The position numbers and the translations under genes are program-made. Shown piece by piece: positions 16,663-25,254 of a stretch of 48,333 bases of DNA (position 1 is the stretch's first letter; each line of letters opens with the position of its first letter). Location of the stretch: positions 1 to 48,333 of the forward strand of contig NZ_LYXE01000102.1 in NCBI RefSeq assembly GCF_002532075.1. The letters are read 5' to 3'. The notes beneath the pieces were generated by a model, which saw only the letters and a list, made by a program, of their open reading frames with translations, was not told the origin of the DNA and did not search any database. Source of the DNA: Candidatus Chloroploca asiatica (GTDB lineage Bacteria > Chloroflexota > Chloroflexia > Chloroflexales > Chloroflexaceae).

Positions 16663-16736
16663 CATCCCCCGCATACGCGGGGATGGATTGAACTTGTGCT
16701 GGAAAAAGCCAGCTACGCTCGCTTTTTCCAGCACAA
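16663..16736 (+). terminator. two hairpins between binding protein and permease genes
   Basis: First, CATCCCC..GGGGATG (16663-16685) with a short loop; second, a 16-bp stem (16694-16709 with 16721-16736, TTGTGCTGGAAAAAGC) whose cap is AGC-TAC-GCT after one C-C mismatch. Placed right after the binding-protein gene, such hairpins can stop part of the transcripts or protect the 3' end so that more binding protein than permease is made, as in maltose-type operons. Confidence 0.72.
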
Positions 16737-16770
16737 ACTGCCGGGGGTGAGGACATAAGCCCTCAAAGAT

Positions 16771-16834
16771 CGCGCTTATGCTGGCAAAAATGACCAGCAT
16801 CCCATAGGTTTTAAGGGCGGAAACGAGAATAATC
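16771..16834 (+). repeat. leader-like element, short version
   Basis: TTATGCTGG..CCAGCAT, then ATAGGTTTTAAGGGCG and AAACGAGAA, immediately before the permease start codon. The same order of blocks is found at 44361-44455 before another ABC gene, with a much longer stem there. Confidence 0.5.
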
Positions 16835-17713
16835 ATGAGCAACACGTTACGCTCGCGCCTGACCCCGTATCTCTTTTTGCTGCCGGCGCTGCTCTTTATG
16901 GCGACCTTTACGCTCTATCCGTTAGTGAGTGTTGGTTATCTGAGTTTCACTGAGTACAACATTTTGCGCCCGGCTCAGCCGGTGGGTCTGGCCAATTACC
17001 AACGTCTGATTGGTGACGGGGTCTTCTGGCTCTCGTTGCGCAACTCGTTTACCTACTTGCTGGTGACGCCGGTGATCATTGTGAGTGCGATTACCCTGGC
17101 GATCATTGTCAACCGCCCCTTACTGGGCATCGGGGTCTTTCGGGCGCTCTACTATATCCCGGTGATTACGGGGGCGGTGGCGGTTGGGATCGCCTGGCAA
17201 TTCCTTTTTGATGGAAGTGGCGGACCGATCAATGGCATGCTGCTCTCGGCGGGGATGATCGAAAAGCCGATCATCTTTCTGACCGAGCCGGCCTGGACGT
17301 TGCCAATCGCGATGATGATGACGACCTGGATGGGTGTTGGGTACTATATGGTCGTCTTTCTCGCCGGGTTGCAATCGATCCCTGAGGATCTCTATGATGC
17401 GGCGCGCATCGACGGATGCAATGAATTTCAGAAGCATTGGCATATCAGTGTGCCAGGATTGCGCCCATCGATTGTCTTTGTGGCCGTGATTTCGAGCCTC
17501 AGTGCGCTCAAAGTCTTCGATGAGATCTATGTGCTCACGAATGGGACGGGTGGCATTCTCAATAGCGGTTCAACGATGGTGTTTTACCTCTGGAAGCAGG
17601 CTTTTCGCTTGCAGAATGTTGGCTACGCCTCGGCGATTGCGATGGTCTTGCTGGTGATCACCCTGACCTTCTCGATCATTAATGTGCGGATGCTTGAGCG
17701 AGGGGAAGGATAG
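16835..17713 (+). CDS. sugar ABC transporter permease, MalF/UgpA type
   Basis: A 292-residue membrane protein with six predicted helices (for example LTPYLFLLPALLFMATFTLYP at ~9-29, LLVTPVIIVSAITLAIIV, YYIPVITGAVAVGIAWQFLF) and the cytoplasmic EAA loop IPEDLYDAARIDGCNEFQKH (~184-203) that docks to the ATPase. It pairs with the next gene product. The start at 16835 is supported by the hydrophobic N-terminus, though the ribosome site is weak. The next gene starts 10 bases after its stop codon. Confidence 0.93.
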   Translation: MSNTLRSRLTPYLFLLPALLFMATFTLYPLVSVGYLSFTEYNILRPAQPVGLANYQRLIGDGVFWLSLRNSFTYLLVTPVIIVSAITLAIIVNRPLLGIGVFRALYYIPVITGAVAVGIAWQFLFDGSGGPINGMLLSAGMIEKPIIFLTEPAWTLPIAMMMTTWMGVGYYMVVFLAGLQSIPEDLYDAARIDGCNEFQKHWHISVPGLRPSIVFVAVISSLSALKVFDEIYVLTNGTGGILNSGSTMVFYLWKQAFRLQNVGYASAIAMVLLVITLTFSIINVRMLERGEG

Positions 17714-17723
17714 GAGGATCTGG

Positions 17724-18596
17724 ATGAGCACAGTTGCTGAGCCGATGTCCACAGGCCGGATACGCTCCGTTCGTCCCGCGTGGACGCGCAATCTCTTCTG
17801 GTATGGCTTGTTATTGCTGGCGAGTATTGTGACGGTGTTGCCATTTCTCTGGTTGCTGATGACGGCGTTGAAGGGGCCGAGTGACGCAGTTTTTGGCTTT
17901 CCACCGCAGTTTCTACCGCGTGAGCCAACGCTGGCGAATTTTACCCGCGTCTGGAATCAATTGCCGATCTGGCGCTTTTTTGTGAATAGTCTGTTTGTGG
18001 CTGCGCTAACCGTGACGCTCAATGTGACGGTTTCGTCGCTAGCGGCCTATCCGCTTGCCAAGATGAACTTTCCCGGGCGCGAAGTAATCTTTTATCTGTT
18101 GTTGGCGACGTTGATTGTGCCGGCAGAACTGACCTTTATTCCTGGTTATATTTTAGCAGTGCAGGTCTTTCAGTACTACGATACGCTCTGGGCACTGATT
18201 TTTCCAAGTGTCTTTAGCGCTTTCAATATTTTTCTGTTGCGCCAGGCGTACAAGACAGTGCCGAATGATCTGATTGATGCGGCGCGCATCGATGGGGCGA
18301 ATGAGTTGCGGATCTGGTGGTCGGTGCTGACGCCGACGATCCGGCCCTCGCTGGCGACAGCGGCGGTCTTTACGGCGGTCACGTCGTGGAACGCGCTGCT
18401 CTGGCCGTCACTGATGCTGCGTACGCGGGAACTGTATACGTTGCCAGTGGGGTTGATGGCCCTCCGGGGGATGTTTACCGCCGATTTTCGCCTGATCGCC
18501 GCTGGGGCGGTGATGGTGATCATCCCGATTCTGATCGCCTTTATTTTTGCGCAGCGCTACTTTGTCGCCGGGCTTTCGGGTGCGGTGAAGGGGTAG
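17724..18596 (+). CDS. sugar ABC transporter permease, MalG/UgpE type
   Basis: A 290-residue membrane protein with six predicted helices and the EAA loop VPNDLIDAARIDGANELRIW (~193-212). The start at 17724 follows a near-perfect TAGGAGG at 17711-17717. Together with the preceding permease it forms the heterodimeric channel. No ATPase gene is present in this locus; such importers commonly share one ATPase (MsmX/UgpC-like) encoded elsewhere. An ATPase at 44461 in this window is of the LolD/MacB type and is not a fit. Confidence 0.93.
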   Translation: MSTVAEPMSTGRIRSVRPAWTRNLFWYGLLLLASIVTVLPFLWLLMTALKGPSDAVFGFPPQFLPREPTLANFTRVWNQLPIWRFFVNSLFVAALTVTLNVTVSSLAAYPLAKMNFPGREVIFYLLLATLIVPAELTFIPGYILAVQVFQYYDTLWALIFPSVFSAFNIFLLRQAYKTVPNDLIDAARIDGANELRIWWSVLTPTIRPSLATAAVFTAVTSWNALLWPSLMLRTRELYTLPVGLMALRGMFTADFRLIAAGAVMVIIPILIAFIFAQRYFVAGLSGAVKG

Positions 18597-18614
18597 GCAG
18601 CGGCCAGGGGTTGT

Positions 18615-21341
18615 ATGCAACGACGTGCGCATTATATTCTTTCGAGCCACTGGGATCGTGAGTGGTATCGTCCGCTGCAGCATTTTCGCTCGGCGCTGGT
18701 GGCGTTGCTCGATGAAGTGCTTGAGGCGCTGGCAACAGGCCAGTTGCATGGGCCGTTTACGACTGACGGCCAGGTGATTATGCTCGAGGATTACCTCGAG
18801 GTGCGCCCCGAGCGCCGCGCCGAGGTTGAGGCGCTGGCCCGCGCCGGGTTGCTGGTCGTTGGCCCCTGGTATACCGTGCCGGATGAGTTTTTGGTGTCGG
18901 GTGAGGCGCTGGTGCGCAATCTGCGCTATGGGTGCGAGGTGGCGCGACGGTTTGGGGCGGTGCCCTCGTCGGCGGGTTGGGTCTGTGATCAGTTTGGGCA
19001 TATTAGTCAGTTGCCGCAGATCTTTGCTGGCTTTGGGTTGCGCGGGGTTTTTCTCTGGCGCGGGGTCAACTTTGCGGCGGGGCGGCATTTTCACTGGCGT
19101 GGGGCCGATGGTACGGTTTTGCCCACCTACCGTTTTGGCCGCGGGGGCTATTCGGCTTTTGCGTTTGAGGTGCGCGCTGCCGATGATCCGGGGCGGCGCG
19201 TCAGTACCGCCGAGGCGCGTATGCGTCTAGAGGCTTACCTTGCTGCCGAGGCCGCAGTGACGGCGGTTGCGCCACTGCTCGTCTTTGATGGCGGCGATCA
19301 TCTGGCCTGGGATGCGACGGTTTATGAGGCCGTGACGGCCTATAGCCAGGATGCCGGTGCGCCCTTTGCGTTGATCCCTTCGAGCCTTGATGCGTACCTT
19401 GACGACCTGCTCGCTGATCCTGCGGCGATCACCGCGACGATCACTGGTGAACTGCGCGAGCCGGGTCTGCCGCCGCGGGCCGAGAACGAGGCCTGGCTCA
19501 TTCCGGGCGTGCTCGCGAGTCGCGTGCCGCTCAAGCAGGAAAATGCCGCTTGCGAGACGCTGCTCACCCGCTGGGCCGAGCCGTTCAGCGTCTGGGCGGC
19601 GCGTGCGCTGGGGAGGCCCTATCCGCACCAGTTGCTCGAAATTGCCTGGCGCTGGCTGCTCCAGAACCATCCCCACGACTCGCTTGGCGGCTGTAGCATT
19701 GATCTGGTGCATCGCGATATGCACTACCGCTTTAGCCAGTGCCGCCAGATTGCCGATCTGCTTGCTACCGAGGCGACCAGGGTGATCGCGCTGGCAATTG
19801 AGGGCGATGTGGCCTCCGACGAGGTGCGGGTGGTGGTCTTTAACCCGCTGGCTCAGCCGCTGAACGAGACGGTTGAGCTTACCCTCGATCTTCCGCATAC
19901 CTGGCCGGCTTTCACCGAGTTCTTTGGCTTTGAGGATCTGCCGGCCTTTCGCATCTACGATCCGGTGGGGAACGAGGTACCGTATCAGCGCCTAAGCCAG
20001 CGCCTCGGGGTGACACGAACGCGCCTCGATCCGCACAAGTTCCCGCAGGGAGTTCAGGTGAATGAGGTGCGCGTGAGCCTGCCGCTGGCCCTGCCGGCCC
20101 TTGGCTATGTGAGTCTCACCGTGCACCCTGGCGCGCTCGACCCGCTGCTGCCCCACCAGAGTCCACGCCCGATCGCCCAGCCAACGCGCCATCCCGGACG
20201 TGGGTTGGCGACCAGCGCTCGTGCGATGGCGAACGAGTTGCTTGAGGTTGTTATCGCGCCTGATGGAACCTTGCACCTGCATGATCGTCGTAATGGGGCT
20301 ACCTACGAACACCTGTTGAGCTTTGAAGATTGCGCCGACATTGGCGATGGTTGGTTCCACGGCCTGGCCGTTGCCGACGCGGCGCATAGTTCGTGTGGGG
20401 CCGCGACGAGCGTGGCTCTGGTACATAACGGCCCATACGTGACGACATTCCGCCTGCGGACGGCGCTACGTGTGCCCGAGCGTTTTGATTTCGTGCGTGG
20501 AACGCGCGCCGAGACGCTGACAACGCTGGAGCTTGATACGCTGGTGAGTCTGCGGCCCGGCTGTGCGCGGGTGGAAGTCGCAACGAAGGTGCGCAACACG
20601 GCGTGTGACCATCGGTTGCGCGTCCTGTTGCCGAGTGGCACAGACGCCGTCACCTATCTGGCTGATGGCGCGTTTGATGTGCTCGAACGACCGGTGGCGG
20701 TGCGTGCCGACGCGCATACCTACCGTGAATTGGAAGTTGAAGGCCGCCCCCAACAGAATTGGAGCGCAGTCTACGCAGCAGGGCGCGGCCTGGCCGTCGT
20801 TGCGCCGGGTCAACTGGAAACGGCGGTGCTCGATCGGCCTGACCGCCCGCTCGCCCTGACGCTCTATCGGAGTACCGGGCGCACCGTGTTGACCGACGGA
20901 GAGCCGGATGGGCAACTGTTGGGCGAGCAACTTTCCGTACGTTACTGGCTGGTGCCACTGAGTGACGCCCCTGACCGGGCCGCCCTCGGCGCGTTGGCGC
21001 AGCAGTTGGCCGCTGGATTGCGCACGAGTCAGTGTACGGCTGGCGATAGGCCCGTTATGCAACCGGCGCAACGCCTGCCGCTCAGCGCTAGCCTGTTGCG
21101 CCTGAGCGGGGGGGCCGTCTTGAGTAGCCTCGCGCAGACAGCGTTGGGGTTGGAGGTACGGATCTTCAACCCTGAAGAGGCTGCGATCACGGCGACGTTG
21201 CATGTGCCTACGACGATCCGCCAGGCCCAGCGGGTGAATCTGGCGGGTGAGCCGGTTGAGGCACCGGTGCCAGTGCGCGAGGGTGTGTTTGACGTGGTGA
21301 TGAGGGCCAAGCAGATTGTGAGCCTGCGGTTAGCGGGGTAA
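18615..21341 (+). CDS. GH38 alpha-mannosidase
   Basis: A 908-residue glycoside hydrolase family 38 enzyme. The zinc and active-site motifs are visible: SSHWDREWY (His12, Asp14), WVCDQFGHISQLPQI with the nucleophile Asp125, and HPHDSLGGCSIDLVHRDM (near 354-371) holding further zinc/active-site residues; the C-terminal half is the usual beta-rich region. GH38 enzymes hydrolyse alpha-mannosides from N-glycans or mannoglycerate-type compounds. There is no signal peptide, so the substrate is imported first. It starts 18 bases after the permease gene. Some bacterial GH38 members act on modified mannosides, so the exact linkage is open. Confidence 0.9.
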   Translation: MQRRAHYILSSHWDREWYRPLQHFRSALVALLDEVLEALATGQLHGPFTTDGQVIMLEDYLEVRPERRAEVEALARAGLLVVGPWYTVPDEFLVSGEALVRNLRYGCEVARRFGAVPSSAGWVCDQFGHISQLPQIFAGFGLRGVFLWRGVNFAAGRHFHWRGADGTVLPTYRFGRGGYSAFAFEVRAADDPGRRVSTAEARMRLEAYLAAEAAVTAVAPLLVFDGGDHLAWDATVYEAVTAYSQDAGAPFALIPSSLDAYLDDLLADPAAITATITGELREPGLPPRAENEAWLIPGVLASRVPLKQENAACETLLTRWAEPFSVWAARALGRPYPHQLLEIAWRWLLQNHPHDSLGGCSIDLVHRDMHYRFSQCRQIADLLATEATRVIALAIEGDVASDEVRVVVFNPLAQPLNETVELTLDLPHTWPAFTEFFGFEDLPAFRIYDPVGNEVPYQRLSQRLGVTRTRLDPHKFPQGVQVNEVRVSLPLALPALGYVSLTVHPGALDPLLPHQSPRPIAQPTRHPGRGLATSARAMANELLEVVIAPDGTLHLHDRRNGATYEHLLSFEDCADIGDGWFHGLAVADAAHSSCGAATSVALVHNGPYVTTFRLRTALRVPERFDFVRGTRAETLTTLELDTLVSLRPGCARVEVATKVRNTACDHRLRVLLPSGTDAVTYLADGAFDVLERPVAVRADAHTYRELEVEGRPQQNWSAVYAAGRGLAVVAPGQLETAVLDRPDRPLALTLYRSTGRTVLTDGEPDGQLLGEQLSVRYWLVPLSDAPDRAALGALAQQLAAGLRTSQCTAGDRPVMQPAQRLPLSASLLRLSGGAVLSSLAQTALGLEVRIFNPEEAAITATLHVPTTIRQAQRVNLAGEPVEAPVPVREGVFDVVMRAKQIVSLRLAG

Positions 21342-21343
21342 AT

Positions 21344-22945
21344 ATGACCTTGCGGCACCTTCAAGCGGAAGTGGAAGAAGCGATGCAACGTGAAGATCAG
21401 ATCAGCCAGCGGCTCTTGCTCTGGTTTCAGGGGTATGAGGCTCCGGCAGCGTTGCTGGAATTTGTGCGGCAGCACCCGATCGGAGGCGTGACGCTCTTTC
21501 GCAAGCTCAACCTGGCGACACCGCCGCAAGTGCGGGCGCTCACCGGGGCACTCCAGGCTGCAGCGCGGGCGGCAGGGCAACTGCCGCTGCTGATCTGTGC
21601 CGATCAAGAGGGTGGGCAGTTGCAGGCGGTGGCGGGGGCGACGGCGTTTCCGGGCAACATGGCGCTGGGCGCGACGGGTGATGCAGGACTGGCCCGGCGG
21701 GTCGGGGCGGCACTTGGCCGCGAACTGGCGGCGCTTGGGGTCAACGTCAATTTTGCCCCGGTCGTTGATGTGCAGAGCAATCCGGCCAATCCGGTGATTG
21801 GGGTTCGTTCGTTTAGCGATGACCCCGCGCTGGTGGGGCGCCTTGCGTCGGCGATGGTTGAGGGCTTGCAAGCGAGCGGCGTGGCGGCAACGGCCAAGCA
21901 TTTCCCCGGCCACGGCGATACCGATGTCGATACGCACCATAGGTTGGGCGTGGTGCCGCACGACCTGACGCGGTTGCAGCAACTTGAACTGGCCCCCTTT
22001 GCGGCGACGATTGCGGCTGGCGCACGGCTGGTGATGGCGGCGCATCTGGCGGTGCCGGCGCTGACCGGGCGGGTTGATGTGCCGACGACGCTGGCTCCGG
22101 GGGTGCTGGAAGATCTGTTGCGCGGAACCCTGGGTTTTCGCGGGGTCGTGATCAGCGATGCGCTGAATATGGCGGGTTTTGGCACAGAAGCCGTGTGGAA
22201 CGACCGATTGGTGCAGGCGGCAGCGGCTGGCGTCGATCTGTTGCTGCTGGCGGAACCGAACGATCCTGAGCAGGCGTATGCGACCCTGCTGGCCGCGGCG
22301 CAGGCTGGTCACCTCGCCCCGGCGAACCTGGAGGCTGCCGCCGAGCGGGTGACGGCGCTCAAGCGCTGGCTGGCGACCCAGGAGCAACCCGATCTGGCGG
22401 TCGTCGGATGTGCCGCACATCAGGCGCTTGCGGCTGAGGTCGCGGCGCGGGCGATCACGCTGGTGCGCGATCGGGTTGGTCGTCTGCCGTTGCGTTTGCC
22501 TGCCGAGGCCCGTCTGGTTGTGGTTACGCCTGAACTGGCCGACCTGACGCCTGCCGATACCTCGAGCTACGAACGCTGCGCATTGGGCGCGGCGATCCGT
22601 CGTTACCATGCGCACACCGATGAACTCGTCATCGCAGCAGACCCATCGGCGGCTGAGGTGGCTGCGCTAAGCGCGGAACTGGCCGACTATGATCTCGTGA
22701 TCATCGGGACAATCAACGCCACCACGCGGCCCGGTCAGGCGGCGCTGGTCGAGGCGCTGGTGCAGCAAGGGGTGCCTGTGGTTGCGGCAGCGCTGCGGCT
22801 GCCCTACGATACCATGGTCTACCCGGCAGCCCCAACCTGTCTCTGTACCTACAGCATCGCTCTGCCCGCGCTCACCGCGCTTGCTGACACCCTCTTTGGC
22901 CGTGCGGATGCACCAGGTCGTTTACCAGTGCAGAGCAGCGCCTAA
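21344..22945 (+). CDS. GH3 beta-N-acetylhexosaminidase (NagZ-like) with C-terminal extension
   Basis: A 533-residue protein. The (beta/alpha)8 domain has ADQEGGQLQ (~86-94), AKHFPGHGDTDVDTHHRLG (~184-202), the loop with the acid/base Asp-His pair typical of NagZ-type GH3 enzymes, and the nucleophile Asp272 in VISDALNMAGFG. About 180 residues after ~350 form the second GH3 domain with a hydrolase-like SSYERCALG..DELVIAA and DYDLVIIGTINATT, a layout close to two-domain NagZ proteins. It should release beta-linked GlcNAc in the cytoplasm (no signal peptide). The start is three bases after the GH38 stop codon; translation is coupled. Confidence 0.9.
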   Translation: MTLRHLQAEVEEAMQREDQISQRLLLWFQGYEAPAALLEFVRQHPIGGVTLFRKLNLATPPQVRALTGALQAAARAAGQLPLLICADQEGGQLQAVAGATAFPGNMALGATGDAGLARRVGAALGRELAALGVNVNFAPVVDVQSNPANPVIGVRSFSDDPALVGRLASAMVEGLQASGVAATAKHFPGHGDTDVDTHHRLGVVPHDLTRLQQLELAPFAATIAAGARLVMAAHLAVPALTGRVDVPTTLAPGVLEDLLRGTLGFRGVVISDALNMAGFGTEAVWNDRLVQAAAAGVDLLLLAEPNDPEQAYATLLAAAQAGHLAPANLEAAAERVTALKRWLATQEQPDLAVVGCAAHQALAAEVAARAITLVRDRVGRLPLRLPAEARLVVVTPELADLTPADTSSYERCALGAAIRRYHAHTDELVIAADPSAAEVAALSAELADYDLVIIGTINATTRPGQAALVEALVQQGVPVVAAALRLPYDTMVYPAAPTCLCTYSIALPALTALADTLFGRADAPGRLPVQSSA

Positions 22946-22963
22946 CGTGAAAGAAACAAATCT

Positions 22964-24001
22964 ATGACTCTCCTCGAAGAAATTCGTGAACAACCTGCCG
23001 TGCTGCAGGGTCTGCTTGATCATGCCCGCACGCAGGTCGCAGCGGTCGCCAACGCGATCCGTGCGCGTCGGGTACAATATGTGTATCTCGTGGCCCGTGG
23101 TACCTCAGAACATGCTGGCATCTATGGGCAGTATGTGTTCGGGGCTTTCAATGGTCTCCCGGTTGCCCTTGGAGCTCCCTCGCTCTTTACCGTTTACGAA
23201 CGCCCGCCACAGGTCGCCAACGCGCTGGTCGTCGGCGTCTCGCAGTCGGGGCAGTCACCTGACATTGTCGCCGTCCTGGCTGAAGGCCGAAGGCAGGGTG
23301 CCTTGACGTTGGCGATTACCAACGATCCCCAGTCGCCGCTAGCCGAGGCTGCCGAATTGAGCCTGGCGATCCAGGCTGGCCCCGAGCGAGCGGTGGCCGC
23401 AACCAAGACCTACACGGGTGAATTGATGCTCTTTGCGATGCTGTCCGCCGCGCTCGCCGACGACCCCGCGATGTGGGTGGCGCTAGAGCGGGTACCGGCC
23501 GCCGCTGCCGAGGCGCTGCTGCTTGACCCTGAGATTGTGGCGGCAGCTGAGCATTTTCGGGCGATGCGTGAATGTGTTGTGCTGGGGCGCGGCTTTCACT
23601 TTGCGACCGCCCTCGAATGGTCGCTCAAACTCAAGGAACTGGCCTATGTCATTGCCGAACGTTACTCAACCGCAGAATTTCAGCACGGGCCAATTGCGTT
23701 GGTCGAGCCAGGCTTTGCGATACTGGCTGTCGCCCCGACCGATCCTGGTCTTGCCCCGGTGCGTGACCTGCTCATACGGATGCGCGCAAACCAGGGGGCG
23801 CAGTTGCTGATACTTTCGGATGATCCAGCGACGCTGAAAGAAGCAACGGTGGGGTTGCGGCTGCCCACAGGCGTGGCACCGTGGCTGATGCCGCTTGTGA
23901 GCATCATCCCTGCCCAGCTCTTTTGCCACCATCTTACGATCGCCCGCGGGCTTAATCCGGCTACGCCACGTGGGCTGAACAAAGTTACGTTGACACACTA
24001 A
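22964..24001 (+). CDS. SIS-domain sugar-phosphate isomerase/deaminase (GlmS/AgaS-like)
   Basis: A 345-residue protein with two SIS domains: YLVARGTSEHAGIYGQY and VVGVSQSGQSPDIVAVL in the first (~41-105), CVVLGRGFHFATALEWSLKLKELAYV and AEFQHGPIALVEPG (~200-245) in the second. It lacks the N-terminal glutaminase domain of GlmS, so it more likely acts as an isomerase or deaminase on glucosamine-6-phosphate or a similar amino-sugar phosphate. It would feed GlcNAc-derived sugar into fructose-6-phosphate. The downstream gap carries a MITE-like unit that begins next to its stop codon. Confidence 0.88.
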   Translation: MTLLEEIREQPAVLQGLLDHARTQVAAVANAIRARRVQYVYLVARGTSEHAGIYGQYVFGAFNGLPVALGAPSLFTVYERPPQVANALVVGVSQSGQSPDIVAVLAEGRRQGALTLAITNDPQSPLAEAAELSLAIQAGPERAVAATKTYTGELMLFAMLSAALADDPAMWVALERVPAAAAEALLLDPEIVAAAEHFRAMRECVVLGRGFHFATALEWSLKLKELAYVIAERYSTAEFQHGPIALVEPGFAILAVAPTDPGLAPVRDLLIRMRANQGAQLLILSDDPATLKEATVGLRLPTGVAPWLMPLVSIIPAQLFCHHLTIARGLNPATPRGLNKVTLTH

Positions 24002-24002
24002 T

Positions 24003-24148
24003 GTAGTCTGTCAACGAAGCTTCCCGATGATTTGACGCAAAGATTTGACGCAAAGGCGCAAAGGTTTTTGCGTAGGTGAGCGTAACCCTTCGCGTCTTCG
24101 CGTGAGCTTCTTTGAGTTTGGTACTAGACCACTTCGTTGACAGACGAC
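24003..24148. mobile_element. MITE-like 146-bp unit with 17-bp terminal inverted repeats
   Basis: GTAGTCTGTCAACGAAG (24003-24019) and its near-exact complement at 24132-24148 (16 of 17) flank ~110 bases containing two GACGCAAAG repeats. It encodes nothing. No target duplication is evident. It begins one base after the SIS gene stop codon and could equally act as an intercistronic long-range hairpin. Confidence 0.55.
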
Positions 24149-24167
24149 TGAGGCAAGGAATAAGGAC

Positions 24168-24980
24168 ATGATCTTCCATTCCCTGAACGAACTAAGCCAC
24201 ACCTACAACCATGTCTACCTCTCGCCGCACCTCGATGACGCAGCGCTCTCGTGTGGCGGGGCGATCAGTGCGCAGCACCGTGCGGGGCAGCGCGTGCTTG
24301 TCGTGACCCTCTGCACCGCAACGCCGTCGCCGGAAGGTTCATTCAGTGAACTCGCGCAGGCCTTTCATACCGCCTGGGGGCTCAGTCCTGCCGAGGTTGT
24401 GGCGACCCGGCTCCGTGAGGACGAGGCAGCCCTGGCATTGCTCGGCGCTGATGGCCTGTGGGCTGGTTGTCTCGATGCCATCTATCGTCACCCGACGGCC
24501 TACACCAGTCGGACAACCCTCTTTCATCAGCCTGCTGCCGACGACCCCTTGCATGCCGAGCTCACGACGCTGCTGATCGCTCTCCGCGAGCGTCTGCCCG
24601 AGGCGGCCTTTTATGCACCACTGGGGATCGGGGCACATGTCGATCATCTGTTGACCTATACTGCGGCGCGTACCGTGGTAGGGACGAACCTCATCTACTA
24701 TGAGGACATCCCATATGCGATGCGTCCCGGCGCCCTCGCCGAGCGACGTGCAAGAGTTGACATAACGTTGAATAAGCAAATCATTGCGATAGACGCAACG
24801 CTTGACATTAAACTGGCTGCGATTGCGGCCTACACGAGCCAGATGGTCGAATTGGCCCAGAGCCAACTCGGGCTGACGGTAGATGACGTAACCGACGCGA
24901 GTGCGGCGCTGACCGCTGCGATCGCTGCGTATGCGCATCAGGTAGGGGGGGCGCTGCCCGCCGAGCGGATCTGGGTATAG
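24168..24980 (+). CDS. PIG-L family deacetylase
   Basis: A 270-residue LmbE/PIG-L-type zinc deacetylase. SPHLDDAALSCGG (about 19-31) holds the metal ligands His and Asp-Asp; the third histidine motif is AHVDHLLTY near ~160, preceded by APLGIG. Members remove acetyl groups from GlcNAc on inositol lipids, chitobiose or bacillithiol/mycothiol precursors. In this locus it most likely deacetylates a GlcNAc-containing breakdown product. AAGGAATAAGGAC upstream supports the ATG at 24168. No signal peptide. Confidence 0.88.
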   Translation: MIFHSLNELSHTYNHVYLSPHLDDAALSCGGAISAQHRAGQRVLVVTLCTATPSPEGSFSELAQAFHTAWGLSPAEVVATRLREDEAALALLGADGLWAGCLDAIYRHPTAYTSRTTLFHQPAADDPLHAELTTLLIALRERLPEAAFYAPLGIGAHVDHLLTYTAARTVVGTNLIYYEDIPYAMRPGALAERRARVDITLNKQIIAIDATLDIKLAAIAAYTSQMVELAQSQLGLTVDDVTDASAALTAAIAAYAHQVGGALPAERIWV

Positions 24981-25090
24981 GCCCGCTACTTTATCGCATA
25001 AGACGGCTTTTTTGACGTAAAGACATGGTTTCAAAAGGGCCGGATCAGCTTGACCCTCGACGCGGAGTGCCGACTTATGAATATTCAATC

Positions 25091-25230
25091 GTACACCGGG
25101 CCCAGCCCCCGGCCCTGTAAGGGGCACCCCTTGCGGGTGCCCGTACACCGGGCCCAGCCCCCGGCCCTGTAGGGGCACCCCTTGCGGGTGCCCTGGTGGG
25201 GTGCATACACGGAAGATGCAATCGCCCTGG
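25091..25230. repeat. two copies of the GGGCACCC hairpin repeat with conserved tail
   Basis: Units start at 25091 and 25143 (52-bp period). Each carries GGGCACCC-CTTGC-GGGTGCCC. The tail GTGCATACACGGAAGATGCA and ATCGCCCTGG follows at 25201-25230, as at the left end of the window. The SGNH hydrolase gene begins 25 bases later. Confidence 0.93.
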
Positions 25231-25254
25231 CTGAGCCGGAAATGGTATAACTCT

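Noticed and set aside
16663-16690. Sequence CATCCCCCGCATACGCGGGGATGG resembling a type I-E CRISPR repeat.
   Set aside because: Only one unit is present, with no spacers and no cas genes nearby; treated as a hairpin.
21029-22615. 528-codon minus-strand frame opposite GH38 and GH3 genes.
   Set aside because: Shadow of genes with intact catalytic motifs; no ribosome site or domain.
25246-25251. TATAAC with extended TG in front of the SGNH hydrolase.
   Set aside because: It ends three bases before the chosen ATG, so transcription would begin inside the gene; mentioned in the gene entry but not listed as a promoter.
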